Source of the DNA: Pseudomonas turukhanskensis
GTDB taxonomy: Bacteria > Pseudomonadota > Gammaproteobacteria > Pseudomonadales > Pseudomonadaceae
Direction of reading: 5' to 3'
Length of the DNA: 40,010 bases
NCBI RefSeq assembly: GCF_027922365.1
Contig: NZ_BSFN01000029.1
Coordinates: 1 to 40,010, forward strand
Numbering within the stretch: the stretch's first letter is position 1; the number at the start of each line of letters is the position of its first letter. Both the position numbers and the translations under genes were made by a program. Positions 1 to 7,484 of the stretch are shown here, piece after piece. Under the pieces are notes generated by a model. That model saw only the letters and a program-made list of their open reading frames with translations, made no database searches and had not been told where the DNA came from.

Positions 1-44
1 AACTCACCTGAATAGGATTTACGCATTCAAAACACCTCAGATTT

Positions 45-63
45 GGGCGCCATGATAGCGCCC
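45..63. other. small hairpin in the 190-bp region upstream of ada
   Basis: A 6-bp perfect stem (GGGCGC / GCGCCC) with a 7-nt loop. No T-run follows on either strand, so it is not a convincing terminator. Nothing else recognisable lies between the window edge and ada; I could not find an Ada-box-like element. Confidence 0.3.
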
Positions 64-190
64 GAGTGAAGTGTCCAAAATCATTAGGCCAGTTCAGTGA
101 TACCACGTCGGGATTTGAAAGCAAGATTCGGCGAGAAAGGCATGGGATCAGCTGTTACCGTAAAGCCAGTCTTATCTTCGAGCTGCGCCG

Positions 191-1267
191 ATGATTTCTT
201 TACCTGGCAAACAAGCCCGAGCCGCCCAGACACTCAACGACCCGCGCTGGCCCCTGGTACAAGCGCGGGACAAAACGGCCGATGGTCAGTTCGTTTATTC
301 GGTGAAAACCACCGGCGTCTATTGCCGCCCCTCCTGTTCCGCCCGCCAGGCGCTACCGGAAAACGTGCAATTTCACAGCACTTGCCAGGCCGCAGAACAA
401 GCCGGCTTCCGCCCCTGCTTACGCTGCAAACCTGACCAGCAATCGTTGGCCCAGCAACAGCGCGTGCTCGTCGAACAGGCCTGTCGACTGATAGCAGCGG
501 CGCAAACGCCGCCTTCGCTCGATGAACTCGCCGCGCAGATTGGCCTGAGCCCCTACCACTTCCACCGTCTGTTCAAATCCATCACAGGTGTCACGCCCAA
601 AGGCTATGCCAATGCTCAGCGCGCCGCCCGCGTACGAAATCATCTGCAGCAAGGCGAGACGGTGACCGATGCGCTGTACGACGCAGGCTTTAACTCCAGC
701 GGCCGCTTTTATACGGTTGCGGACACATTGCTCGGCATGACGCCCAAAACCTATAAAGACGGCGGCACCAATGTGCAAATTCGCTATGCCATTGGCCGCT
801 GTTCGTTGGGCGACCTTTTGGTCGCACAGAGTGATCGTGGCATCTGCGCGATCTTGTTTGGAGAAAGCGTTGAGGCGCTTAACGACGATCTGCAGCGTCG
901 GTTTCCACGCGCGACCCTCGTCCCAGGTGACGCTGCATTCACCCAAACACTCGATGAAGTCATCGCGTTTGTAGAAGCGCCTGCCAAAGGGCTGGATCTG
1001 CCGCTGGATATACGCGGCACGGTGTTCCAGCAACGCGTATGGCAAGCCTTGCAGGCAATTACACCGGGAAAAACTGCCAGTTACCGCGAGGTGGCCGAGC
1101 GTATCGGAATGCCGAGTGCAGTGCGTGCGGTAGCCGGAGCCTGTGCCGCAAATGCTTTAGCGGTAGCCGTTCCGTGCCATCGTGTAGTGCGTAGTGATGG
1201 GGCGCTTTCGGGGTATCGATGGGGCGTGGAGCGCAAGCGAGTTTTGCTTGAAAAAGAGGCAGAGTAG
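191..1267 (+). CDS. ada: Ada: bifunctional transcriptional activator / O6-methylguanine-DNA methyltransferase
   Basis: Adaptive-response DNA repair protein, 358 aa, close to E. coli Ada (354 aa). The N-terminal zinc domain has Cys45, Cys49, Cys76 and Cys79, with the same spacing as E. coli Cys38/42/69/72. The first of these would accept methyl from phosphotriesters and switch the protein to an activator. An AraC-type helix-turn-helix follows at about residues 95-185. The C-terminal suicidal methyltransferase domain (about 190-358) carries the PCHRV motif with acceptor Cys329. The ATG at 191 has only a weak Shine-Dalgarno sequence, but it sits right before the conserved N-terminal domain and no better start is visible. 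It appears monocistronic. In the family, methylated Ada activates its own promoter; no Ada box was recognised here. Confidence 0.96.
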   Translation: MISLPGKQARAAQTLNDPRWPLVQARDKTADGQFVYSVKTTGVYCRPSCSARQALPENVQFHSTCQAAEQAGFRPCLRCKPDQQSLAQQQRVLVEQACRLIAAAQTPPSLDELAAQIGLSPYHFHRLFKSITGVTPKGYANAQRAARVRNHLQQGETVTDALYDAGFNSSGRFYTVADTLLGMTPKTYKDGGTNVQIRYAIGRCSLGDLLVAQSDRGICAILFGESVEALNDDLQRRFPRATLVPGDAAFTQTLDEVIAFVEAPAKGLDLPLDIRGTVFQQRVWQALQAITPGKTASYREVAERIGMPSAVRAVAGACAANALAVAVPCHRVVRSDGALSGYRWGVERKRVLLEKEAE

Positions 1268-1475
1268 CGGAAGAAGCGCTAATTGAGGGCATTTTGACGG
1301 GCGCCAAAAATGCGTTTCATGGTGTGATTTGTCGATTTATATAGATGATTTATAAAGGTTTTTTCTGCAATCATTCGTATCGATGGTTACTATCGCGTCC
1401 TTTCACTTCTGCCAAAAGTTTCGGTGAGTACCATAGGCTCCGTACCCACTTACTAGCCCCCGCAAGGAGCCCAAC

Positions 1476-1901
1476 ATGAAAAGCCAAGTATTCGCCAGCC
1501 TGATCCTAGCCAGCCTGTCCGCCAGTGTATTTGCTCTTCCTTCTGACCAGCCACAGTTTACCTTTGACGGCCAGATGGTTCACTCCTCCATGGTTGCCGA
1601 AGGTGGTGCTGACCGCGCCGCAGCTATCCGTGTAGCCGAAGGTGGTGCAGACCGCACCGGCGCCAACCGCGTAGCCGAAGATGGTGCAGACCGTGTAGGT
1701 GCCAACCGCGTAGCTGAAGGCGGCGCAGAGCGTACCAACCGCGTAGCCGAAGACGGTGCAGACCGTGTAGGTGCCAACCGCGTAGCTGAAGGCGGTGCAG
1801 AGCGTACCAACCGCGTAGCCGAAGGTGGCGCAGACCGTACCGGTGCTAACCGTGTTGCCGAAGGTGGCGCTGATCGTACCGGTGCCAACCGTGTGGTTTG
1901 A
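1476..1901 (+). CDS. small secreted protein made of eight 13-residue repeats (VAEGGADRTGANR type)
   Basis: A 141-aa protein with a clear Sec signal peptide (residues 1-20, ending SVFA). A short linker follows, then from residue 40 to 139 eight tandem repeats of VAEGGADRTGANR. Six repeats are 13 residues and two are shortened to 11 (VAEGGAERTNR). No other domain is present. The ATG at 1476 has a good ribosome binding site (AAGGAG about 9 nt upstream), and a strong rho-independent terminator follows the stop, so this is a real monocistronic gene. Similar small repeat proteins occur in pseudomonads, as I recall under vague names, but no function follows from the sequence. The repeats are small, charged (E, D, R) and Cys-free, which suggests an extended or beta-solenoid periplasmic or extracellular protein; this is inference. 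Confidence 0.85.
   Translation: MKSQVFASLILASLSASVFALPSDQPQFTFDGQMVHSSMVAEGGADRAAAIRVAEGGADRTGANRVAEDGADRVGANRVAEGGAERTNRVAEDGADRVGANRVAEGGAERTNRVAEGGADRTGANRVAEGGADRTGANRVV
1671..1814 (+). repeat. 72-bp tandem duplication inside the repeat protein gene
   Basis: Bases 1671-1742 and 1743-1814 are two tandem 72-bp units differing at only two positions, both silent third-codon changes. Each unit encodes one 13-residue plus one 11-residue repeat. The near identity points to a recent in-frame duplication. Confidence 0.9.
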
Positions 1902-1923
1902 TGGTCCGCATTACCTCACCTGA

Positions 1924-1953
1924 AAAACCCGGCCCACTCTGCCGGGTTTTTTT
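1924..1953 (+). terminator. rho-independent terminator of the repeat-protein gene
   Basis: A 10-bp stem (AAAACCCGGC / GCCGGGTTTT) with a 7-nt loop followed by T's, 22 bp after the stop codon. The A-tract on the other side could also let it serve the convergent LysR gene, so it may act in both directions. Confidence 0.9.
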
Positions 1954-1964
1954 ATGGGCAATAA

Positions 1965-2825
1965 TTAGTCGAGCTCGATGCAGTCTCTGAACAATTGCTG
2001 AATCGGCAGGTTACGTTGGCTATGGCGCAACAACAGAATCAGTTCACGGTAAAACGTCAGATCCCCCAGCTCGATGATGCGCACCTTGGCGCCCAGCTCT
2101 AGCCATAGGCCAGCCAGCGGTATCAGTGACACCCCCAACCCGCACTCCACCATTTTCACAATCCCATCCAGTTCATCCAGCTCCAGCGCCACCTGAACGT
2201 CCAGGCGTTGCTCGCGCAGAAAGCGGCTGACCAACCGCCCGCCAAAAGACGTTCGGTCATAACGCACCAGCGGATGCTCGCGCAGAATCTCCAGGGGGTC
2301 ATCGCCCTCCAACGCCAGCGGCACCACCAGCACGAAGCGCTCTTGGCGCAACACCTGGGTGTGCAGCTCCTTGGGCAGCGGAAAGGGCGGACGGATAAGA
2401 ATCGCGACATCCACTTCCCCCGCATCCACAAGGCTTAGCAAATTCAAGGAAACGCCCGGCACCAACTTGGGTTCGACCCGCGGTGCTGCATGGCGCAGAC
2501 GCAGCAGCGCCGGTGGCAGCAGCCCGGTTTGTACGCTGGCAATCGCACCAATGCGCAGCTCACCACTGCACTCGCCAGCGTCTTCAACCGTGGCCATACG
2601 GCTGAACAGCTCCAGCATCTCGGTGGCCATGGGCAACGCCCGTTTGCCAGCAGCATTGAGAATCGCCTGGCGACCGGTGCGATCGAATAGCTGCTGATTG
2701 AGCGCCCGCTCCAGGTTGCGCATCTGTGCGCTGACGGCCGATTGGGTCAGGCCGATATGCATACCGGCCGCAGCAAAGGTGCCATGCCGTGCCACGGCGA
2801 TAAACGTCCTCAATTCGCGCAGCAT
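1965..2825 (-). CDS. LysR-family transcriptional regulator
   Basis: A typical LysR regulator of about 286 aa. The winged helix-turn-helix is at residues 1-60 (LRELRTFIAVARHGTF, then LTQSAVSAQMRNLE), followed by a periplasmic-binding-protein-like effector domain. I chose the ATG at 2825, where the canonical MLRELRTF start lies; a longer reading from 2867 would add 14 residues not seen in the family. It is divergent from the glyoxalase-fold gene at 2951, the usual layout for a LysR regulator and its target, so it may control that gene and itself. The effector cannot be read from the sequence. Confidence 0.93.
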   Translation of the reverse strand: MLRELRTFIAVARHGTFAAAGMHIGLTQSAVSAQMRNLERALNQQLFDRTGRQAILNAAGKRALPMATEMLELFSRMATVEDAGECSGELRIGAIASVQTGLLPPALLRLRHAAPRVEPKLVPGVSLNLLSLVDAGEVDVAILIRPPFPLPKELHTQVLRQERFVLVVPLALEGDDPLEILREHPLVRYDRTSFGGRLVSRFLREQRLDVQVALELDELDGIVKMVECGLGVSLIPLAGLWLELGAKVRIIELGDLTFYRELILLLRHSQRNLPIQQLFRDCIELD

Positions 2826-2851
2826 GATGCGGCCCTGTTTCATCGAAATAA

Positions 2852-2868
2852 TTTGTGCTCGGTGCAAA
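2852..2868. promoter_or_regulatory. candidate LysR operator in the lysR/VOC divergent promoter
   Basis: TTTGTGCTCGGTGCAAA is an imperfect inverted repeat (TTTG...CAAA) of the T-N11-A type typical of LysR boxes. It lies in the 125-bp divergent gap, beside an AT-rich stretch (TTTTAATTAATAA) that could hold the promoters. Suggested by form and position only. Confidence 0.35.
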
Positions 2869-2950
2869 AAATACCGACTTTTAATTAATAACTACAAGGC
2901 TAGACTCAATCACGAGCTGTTATTTTCACGTCTGTTTCGAGGCACACCGC

Positions 2951-3376
2951 ATGAGTCTTTCCCCGTTCCATTTGGCTATCCCCGTGTTCGATCTGCCTGC
3001 CGCGCGGCAGTTTTATGGTGAAACCTTCGGCCTGGCCGAGGGGCGCTCCAGCGAAAAATGGGTCGACTTCAATTTCTTCGGCCACCAACTGGTTATCCAC
3101 GAACACCCGAAAACCTCCACCCAAGAGAGCGTCATGACCAATGAAGTGGATGGTCAGGACGTGCCGGTGCCGCATTTCGGCGTGGTCCTGGGGTGGAGCG
3201 AGTGGGAGCAACTGGCCAAGCGCCTGGAGGACAAGGGCCTGATGTTCGTCATCGAGCCGCATATTCGCTTCCAGGGCCAGGTGGGTGAGCAGGCGACCAT
3301 GTTTCTCTACGACCCGTGCGGCAACGCCCTGGAGTTCAAGGCATTCAAGGACATAAGCCAGCTGTTCGCCAAATAG
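2951..3376 (+). CDS. VOC / glyoxalase-fold protein
   Basis: A 141-aa protein of the vicinal oxygen chelate superfamily. It opens with FHLAIPVFDLPAARQFYGETFGL, the usual first beta-alpha-beta module with a likely metal His, and ends with the module FLYDPCGNALEFKAFKD, whose Glu is the usual metal ligand. The middle has HQLVIHEHP and VPVPHFGVVL. The fold is shared by glyoxalases, dioxygenases and resistance proteins, so the reaction is unknown. The divergent LysR neighbour suggests inducible use on a small metabolite. The start at 2951 directly precedes the conserved fold. Confidence 0.88.
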   Translation: MSLSPFHLAIPVFDLPAARQFYGETFGLAEGRSSEKWVDFNFFGHQLVIHEHPKTSTQESVMTNEVDGQDVPVPHFGVVLGWSEWEQLAKRLEDKGLMFVIEPHIRFQGQVGEQATMFLYDPCGNALEFKAFKDISQLFAK

Positions 3377-3436
3377 CCGGGCAGGCGCCTTCGCGATATC
3401 CTTGGCGCCCTCAGAATTCAGTCAGGACCCGCGCCC

Positions 3437-3967
3437 ATGAAAGACCAACTCGTAGAACTGATCAGCAAAATAAGTTCGGGGTGCATGGGCGCCGAGGAAA
3501 TCGAAAAGATCGCCGATGAAGCGGCGCAAGCCTACGCCGATCCGGCTGCCTTTCTGGCGGCCAATCCGGATATCAACTACGACGATACGTTCCCCATCCC
3601 GCTCGGTGAGTGGGTAGTGGTGGGTAGCCTGCCGGAAACCGTCCTGTTCCAGGCCGACACCTACGCCGACCTGCTGCAGCAGATCATCGAGTCCTTCGGC
3701 AAAGAGGTCACCTTCAATATCAAACCCAAGCAGCTGCTCAAGACCGAGCCGCTCACGGCGATGAACCGCATTCAGGTGCAACTCAGTGCGTTGAGTCCGG
3801 AAACCAAAGGCTACGTGCTGGTGGACTTCAGCCAACCGCTGGACGATGAGATGCAAGCGGTGCTGGTGTACACCACCGATCTGGAGCGCGTGTTGGCGCT
3901 CAGTGCAGAAGTAGGGATTGCGGCAGCAGGTTCATACGAGGCGTTGCGCGTCGCAGTACACGTGTAA
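3437..3967 (+). CDS. conserved-looking hypothetical protein (176 aa), unrecognised
   Basis: I do not recognise this family. The protein is acidic and soluble, with no signal peptide or membrane segment. The N-terminal half is helical (KDQLVELISKISSG, AEEIEKIADEAAQAYADP) and the C-terminal half alternates beta and alpha (GYVLVDFSQPLDDE, AVLVYTTDLERVLAL). The codon use matches the neighbours. The ATG at 3437 is preceded by GTCAGGACCC, a weak ribosome binding site. It lies 60 bp after the VOC gene on the same strand and may be co-transcribed with it. No function can be proposed. Confidence 0.7.
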   Translation: MKDQLVELISKISSGCMGAEEIEKIADEAAQAYADPAAFLAANPDINYDDTFPIPLGEWVVVGSLPETVLFQADTYADLLQQIIESFGKEVTFNIKPKQLLKTEPLTAMNRIQVQLSALSPETKGYVLVDFSQPLDDEMQAVLVYTTDLERVLALSAEVGIAAAGSYEALRVAVHV

Positions 3968-3977
3968 ACGTTTTGAG

Positions 3978-4058
3978 GTAGGGCGAATATCTGCACAGCA
4001 GATATCCGCCGCAAACCGAGTAATGGCGCCCATTCGCCCGAGGCGATAGGCGCCCTAC
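3978..4058. repeat. palindromic repeat, GTAGGGCGAATATCYGC family, copy 1
   Basis: Begins with GTAGGGCGAATATCTGC, has an inner palindrome (ATATCTGC...GCAGATAT) and ends with GGCGCCCTAC, so the outer ends are inverted. It fills the gap between the convergent unknown gene and hupE/ureJ, where it may terminate transcription. A second copy lies at 29483-29573. Confidence 0.75.
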
Positions 4059-4060
4059 GC

Positions 4061-4633
4061 TCAGCCCAGCAGCAACCAGGCCCCAGCGCCGGCCGACATC
4101 ACGCCCGCCATCCGCACCAAGGGTGCCGCCGCCACCGGCAACCCACGTACCAGCGCATAACCCAGCGCATGCAGCGCAGCCGTCGCGGCCACAAAGCCCG
4201 CCGCGTAGCCCCAGGGGCTGGCCACTTCCGGCAGTTCCAGGCCGTGGGCCACGCCGTGCGCCAGGGCAAACAGCGCCGTCAGGCCAACCGCCAATGCCAC
4301 CGGCGGGCGCACCGCTACCGCCACCAACAGCCCCAACGCCAACACAGATGCCGCAATTCCGGTTTCCATAAACGGCAGTTGCAGCCCTTCAAAACCGAGC
4401 ACGCCGCCCAGCAACATGGTGCCCACGAAGGTTACCGGCAGCGCCCAACGCGCCGCGCCTTTTTGCTGCGCGGCCCACAGACCGACAGCGAGCATGGCAA
4501 GCAGATGGTCTATGCCGGTTACAGGGTGGGCGATACCAGCGAGCAGGCCGGAAGAGTCGTGCCCAGGGTGGGCAAAAGCCACGGCAGGGGAGAGGAACAG
4601 CGCCAGGCTGAACAAGGCTTTACGCAGTTTCAT
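4061..4633 (-). CDS. ureJ: HupE/UreJ family membrane protein
   Basis: A 190-aa integral membrane protein with a cleavable signal (KALFSLALFLSPAVAFA) followed by HPGHD. About five or six hydrophobic helices follow, with the family motifs HPVTGIDHLLAMLAVG and ALAHGVAHGLELP. HupE/UreJ proteins are linked to nickel (or cobalt) uptake for hydrogenase and urease. The His/Asp residues of the first membrane motif are the likely metal-binding set. The start at 4633 is chosen because it begins the signal peptide; an upstream start would add eight unneeded residues. It lies 28 bp downstream of ureG in the ureE-F-G-J order, so it probably supplies Ni2+ for urease. Confidence 0.9.
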   Translation of the reverse strand: MKLRKALFSLALFLSPAVAFAHPGHDSSGLLAGIAHPVTGIDHLLAMLAVGLWAAQQKGAARWALPVTFVGTMLLGGVLGFEGLQLPFMETGIAASVLALGLLVAVAVRPPVALAVGLTALFALAHGVAHGLELPEVASPWGYAAGFVAATAALHALGYALVRGLPVAAAPLVRMAGVMSAGAGAWLLLG

Positions 4634-4661
4634 GGAAGCTCCTTTTAAACAGTGCAAACGA

Positions 4662-5276
4662 TTAGGCCGCCGTCAGCAGGCCCTGTTTTTCGATAAAAGC
4701 GATGATTTCGTCCAGGCCCTGGCCGACTTTCTGGTTGCTGAACACGAACGGCTTGTCGCCACGCATCTTCTTCGTGTCGCGCTCCATCACCTCCAGAGAG
4801 GCGCCCACCATCGGCGCCAGGTCGACCTTGTTGATCACCAAGAGGTCCGACTTGCAGATGCCCGGCCCGCCCTTGCGCGGCAGTTTGTCGCCGGCCGACA
4901 CGTCGATCACATACAGCGTCAGGTCCGACAATTCCGGGCTGAAGGTGGCCGAGAGGTTGTCGCCGCCAGACTCGACAATAATCAGGTCCAGCCCCGGAAA
5001 ACGGCGGTTGAGTTGGTCCACGGCTTCCAGGTTGATCGAGGCATCTTCCCGAATCGCCGTGTGCGGGCAGCCACCGGTTTCCACGCCGATGATGCGCTCG
5101 GGCGCCAGGGCTTCATTGCGCACCAGAAACTGGGCGTCTTCCTGGGTGTAGATGTCGTTGGTGACCACGGCCAGGTTGTAGCGGTCACGCAGGGCCAGAC
5201 ACAGGGCCAGGGTCAGGGCGGTTTTGCCGGAGCCCACCGGGCCACCGATACCGACACGCAGAGGTTGGCTGTTCAT
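4662..5276 (-). CDS. ureG: UreG, urease accessory GTPase
   Basis: A GTPase of 204 aa, the normal UreG length. It drives nickel insertion into urease in complex with UreF, UreD/H and UreE. The P-loop GGPVGSGKTA is at residues 11-20, and the nickel-binding Cys-Pro-His motif is at 70-72 (ETGGCPH). The ESGGDNL and NKVDLAP (GTP base specificity) motifs are also present. The reading frame stays open upstream to 5585, but that extension is low-complexity Pro/Ala/Gly antisense to ureF. The ATG at 5276, preceded by AAGGAA, is the family start. It lies 29 bp after ureF. Confidence 0.97.
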   Translation of the reverse strand: MNSQPLRVGIGGPVGSGKTALTLALCLALRDRYNLAVVTNDIYTQEDAQFLVRNEALAPERIIGVETGGCPHTAIREDASINLEAVDQLNRRFPGLDLIIVESGGDNLSATFSPELSDLTLYVIDVSAGDKLPRKGGPGICKSDLLVINKVDLAPMVGASLEVMERDTKKMRGDKPFVFSNQKVGQGLDEIIAFIEKQGLLTAA

Positions 5277-5305
5277 CGTTGCAGATTCCTTGTGGTGTTC
5301 AGTGT

Positions 5306-6007
5306 TCAAGAGCGAAACAGGCGGCTGTACTGACGTTCGTGCGCCATGCTGGCCAGGGCCAGGCCAAACGCGGCGGTGCCCCAGTGTTCCGGTGTGCTGT
5401 GCTGAGCGTCGTGCTGGGCCTGCTGCAACAGCGGCAGTAGCTGCGAGGTCAGGCGTTGCGCGGCTTGCTGGCCCAGCGGCAGGGTTTTCATCAGCACTGC
5501 CAGTTGGTTTTCCAGCCAGCCCCACAGCCAGGCGGCAAGCGCGTCTTGCGGGCTGATTTGCCAGGCGCGCGCAGCCAAGGCCCACATCACCGCCAGCCCG
5601 GGCTCGGTTTGCTCTGCAAGAAAGTGGCGGGCGTCTTCATCCAGTTCCGGCAAACCTTCCAGCAATTGCTTGAGCGAATAGCCCATTTGCCGGCTTTCTT
5701 GCTGCAGCTCGCGGGTTTCGCGACTGGCGCGATGCTGTTCACTCAGCGTGGCCAGCGCGGCCCAGTCACCGCCTACTGCCGCGATGCAGTGGGCAAGCAG
5801 AAGCGGCGCCTCGAAACGCGCCAGGTTGAGCAGCAATTGATCGGCAATCCAGCGCTGGGCGCTATCCGGGTCGCACACCTGCTCGCGCTCCACCGCCATT
5901 TCCAGCCCTTGCGAATAGCTGTAGCCACCAATCGGCAGCTGCGGGCTGGCCAGGCGCATCAGCGCCCACGCAGGATTCAGGCTAGAGAGCGAGGGGCTGA
6001 TGCTCAC
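5306..6007 (-). CDS. ureF: UreF, urease accessory protein
   Basis: A 233-aa all-helical chaperone that bridges UreD/H-bound apo-urease and UreG and acts as the GTPase checkpoint. Family landmarks are LASPQLPIGGYSYSQGLE near the N-terminus, ESRQMGYSL in the middle and SMAHERQYSRLFRS at the C-terminus, the tail used for UreG/UreD contacts. Translation starts at a GTG (6007) that overlaps the ureE stop by 4 bp (GTGA), so ureE and ureF are translationally coupled. Confidence 0.97.
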   Translation of the reverse strand: MSISPSLSSLNPAWALMRLASPQLPIGGYSYSQGLEMAVEREQVCDPDSAQRWIADQLLLNLARFEAPLLLAHCIAAVGGDWAALATLSEQHRASRETRELQQESRQMGYSLKQLLEGLPELDEDARHFLAEQTEPGLAVMWALAARAWQISPQDALAAWLWGWLENQLAVLMKTLPLGQQAAQRLTSQLLPLLQQAQHDAQHSTPEHWGTAAFGLALASMAHERQYSRLFRS

Positions 6008-6504
6008 GTGCGTACGCCAAACTGGTGCAGGCGCGGGGCGTAGCTGAATTCTTCGTCGCCGGCATGGGAGTGGTGATGGCCGCCGCCATAGGCGCCTTGC
6101 TCGGGCTGGTACGGCGCATCGATCACCTCCACCGTGGCGCCCAACTGTTCCAGCATCGCTTGCAGTACGTAGTCCTCCGGCAGCCGCAGCCAGCCGTCGC
6201 CCAGTTGCAGTGCTACGTGGCGGTTGCCCAGGTGATAGGCCGCACGGGTCAGTTCAAAGGCATTGGCGCAGGTGACGTGCAGCAAGCGTTCGGGGCTGGC
6301 GCTCACGCGCACCACGCGGCCGTCCTGTGCTTGTAGAAACTCGCCGTCATGCAAAGCGCTCTGGCCGCGCTCCAGGAACAGGCCGACGTCTTCACCGGCC
6401 ACGGTGAAGCAGCGCAGACGGCTTTTGCTGCGGGCGGCGAAGCTCAGGTGCAATTCGGCGTCCCAGCTCTCTTGTGGCTGGATACGGGAATGGATAACCA
6501 ACAT
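6004..6504 (-). CDS. ureE: UreE, urease nickel metallochaperone
   Basis: A 166-aa nickel-donating chaperone. The N-terminal peptide-binding domain has the family features RSKSRLRCFTVAGEDVGLFLERG. The C-terminal metal domain contains LGNRHVALQL with the conserved His, and ends in a His-rich tail (GGGHHHSHAGDEE) that binds extra Ni2+. It is the first gene of the ureE-ureF-ureG-ureJ set. Upstream on the same strand, 314 bp away across a repeat cluster, is the response regulator gene, so it may be read from the kinase operon or from its own promoter. No urease structural gene (ureABC) or ureD is in the window. Confidence 0.96.
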   Translation of the reverse strand: MLVIHSRIQPQESWDAELHLSFAARSKSRLRCFTVAGEDVGLFLERGQSALHDGEFLQAQDGRVVRVSASPERLLHVTCANAFELTRAAYHLGNRHVALQLGDGWLRLPEDYVLQAMLEQLGATVEVIDAPYQPEQGAYGGGHHHSHAGDEEFSYAPRLHQFGVRT

Positions 6505-6818
6505 GGGGGTGTACCGGCAGATTCAATAACGGGTGCAGAGCAAGTGCGGTGCCAAGGCCGGCAAGCGTAGTGCTGAAGCGGCCTGCACGGTGGCGGGATA
6601 AAAACTGGGGCATTGGTCAGGTTTTATTTGGTGCGCCAGGTGCGCGTTAGCACTGTTTTGGTGCTTTTGGTCTTCGGTTGCGCCGGCCCTCACCCCTAGC
6701 CCCTCTCCCGCAAGCGGGAGAGGGGAACAAATCGGTGTCTTCCGCATTTACTCGGTATAGCTCCCTCTCCCGCGTGCGGGAGAGGGTTGGGGTGAGGGGC
6801 TTTTGATCTTTAGGTACG
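6505..6818. other. gap between response regulator and ureE, mostly repeat DNA
   Basis: A 314-bp non-coding stretch. Its half next to the regulator gene holds two copies of the CCCTCACCC hairpin repeat facing each other. The 180 bp next to ureE could carry a promoter, but I see no clear -10/-35 pair and no copy of the TACGT-N6-ACGTA motif. Confidence 0.6.
6687..6799. repeat. inverted pair of CCCTCACCC / CTCTCCCGC hairpin repeats (locus 1)
   Basis: Unit A at 6687-6725 has the hairpin CTCTCCCGCAAGCGGGAGAG preceded by CCCTCACCCCTAG. Unit B at 6763-6799 is the same element reversed (hairpin, then GGTTGGGGTGAGGGG). The pair forms a BIME-like composite. Confidence 0.88.
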
Positions 6819-7484
6819 TTATCTCCCCGCCGCAATCGCCACCGCTGCTGCCGCCGTGCGCGTCTCCACCCCCAACTTCACATACACATGCTCCAAGTGT
6901 TTGTTCACCGTGCGCGGGCTCAAGCCGAGGATGTCGCCGATATCGCGGTTGGTCTTGCCGCAGCTCACCCATTGCAGTACCTCCACCTCGCGGTCGGTCA
7001 GTTGAAAGCGTTGGGCCAGGGCTTCCTGCGCCTGCGCAGGCGTGGGCACCGGTTTGAGCGTCGGCACGCTGCGCGCCGATTGCAGGCTGCGGGCCGTGCG
7101 CAGGTGGGCGGCTACCCGGGCCAGTACCTCATCGGGGCGGATGGGTTTGGTCACGTAATCGATGCCGCCGGCTGCAAACCCTTCCACCACATGCTCGCTG
7201 TCGCACAGGGCGGTCATGAATAACACCGGGATGTCCGCGAGCTCCGCCTGGGCCTTGATCCGTCGGCAGGTTTCGAAGCCGTCCAGGCCCGGCATCATCG
7301 CGTCCAGCAGCACCACATCCGGGCGCCGACGTTGCATGCGTTCCAGCGCGCTGGCGCCATCGAGTGCGACCAGCACCATATAGCCGGCCCTGTCCAGGGC
7401 ATCAGACAGCAACGCCAGATTGTCCGGCGTGTCGTCGACAATCAGTACGATGCCTTGGTCGGCGGGGGCAAGGGCGGCGTTCAT
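6819..7484 (-). CDS. LuxR/NarL-type response regulator paired with the NCS1-kinase
   Basis: A 221-aa two-domain response regulator. The receiver domain (residues 11-130) has the acidic pair Asp17/Asp18, phospho-acceptor Asp61 (VVLLDAMMPGLDG), Thr91 and Lys113 (YVTKPIRP). A LuxR-type helix-turn-helix (about 155-215) carries LTDREVEVLQWVSCGKTNRDIGDILGLSPRTVNKHLEHVYVKL-type motifs. The ATG at 7484 overlaps the stop of the kinase gene by 4 bp (ATGA), so the two are a translationally coupled pair. Its likely targets are the urtA and fmdA promoters, which share a 7-2-7 inverted repeat of the kind NarL-family proteins bind. That link is inference. Confidence 0.93.
   Translation of the reverse strand: MNAALAPADQGIVLIVDDTPDNLALLSDALDRAGYMVLVALDGASALERMQRRRPDVVLLDAMMPGLDGFETCRRIKAQAELADIPVLFMTALCDSEHVVEGFAAGGIDYVTKPIRPDEVLARVAAHLRTARSLQSARSVPTLKPVPTPAQAQEALAQRFQLTDREVEVLQWVSCGKTNRDIGDILGLSPRTVNKHLEHVYVKLGVETRTAAAAVAIAAGR

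Noticed and set aside
45..63. Terminator for a gene upstream of the window
   Set aside because: Short stem without T-run on either strand.
1580..1888. Antisense ORF of repeats opposite the repeat protein
   Set aside because: Any in-frame repeat on one strand leaves an open repeat frame on the other; the plus-strand gene has signal peptide, ribosome binding site and terminator.
1600..1890. Tandem repeats considered as a CRISPR array
   Set aside because: Units of 33-39 bp run without unique spacers and keep the reading frame; they are protein repeats.
5277..5585. N-terminal extension of UreG from the open frame
   Set aside because: Antisense to ureF, low complexity, and UreG at 204 aa already has full family length.
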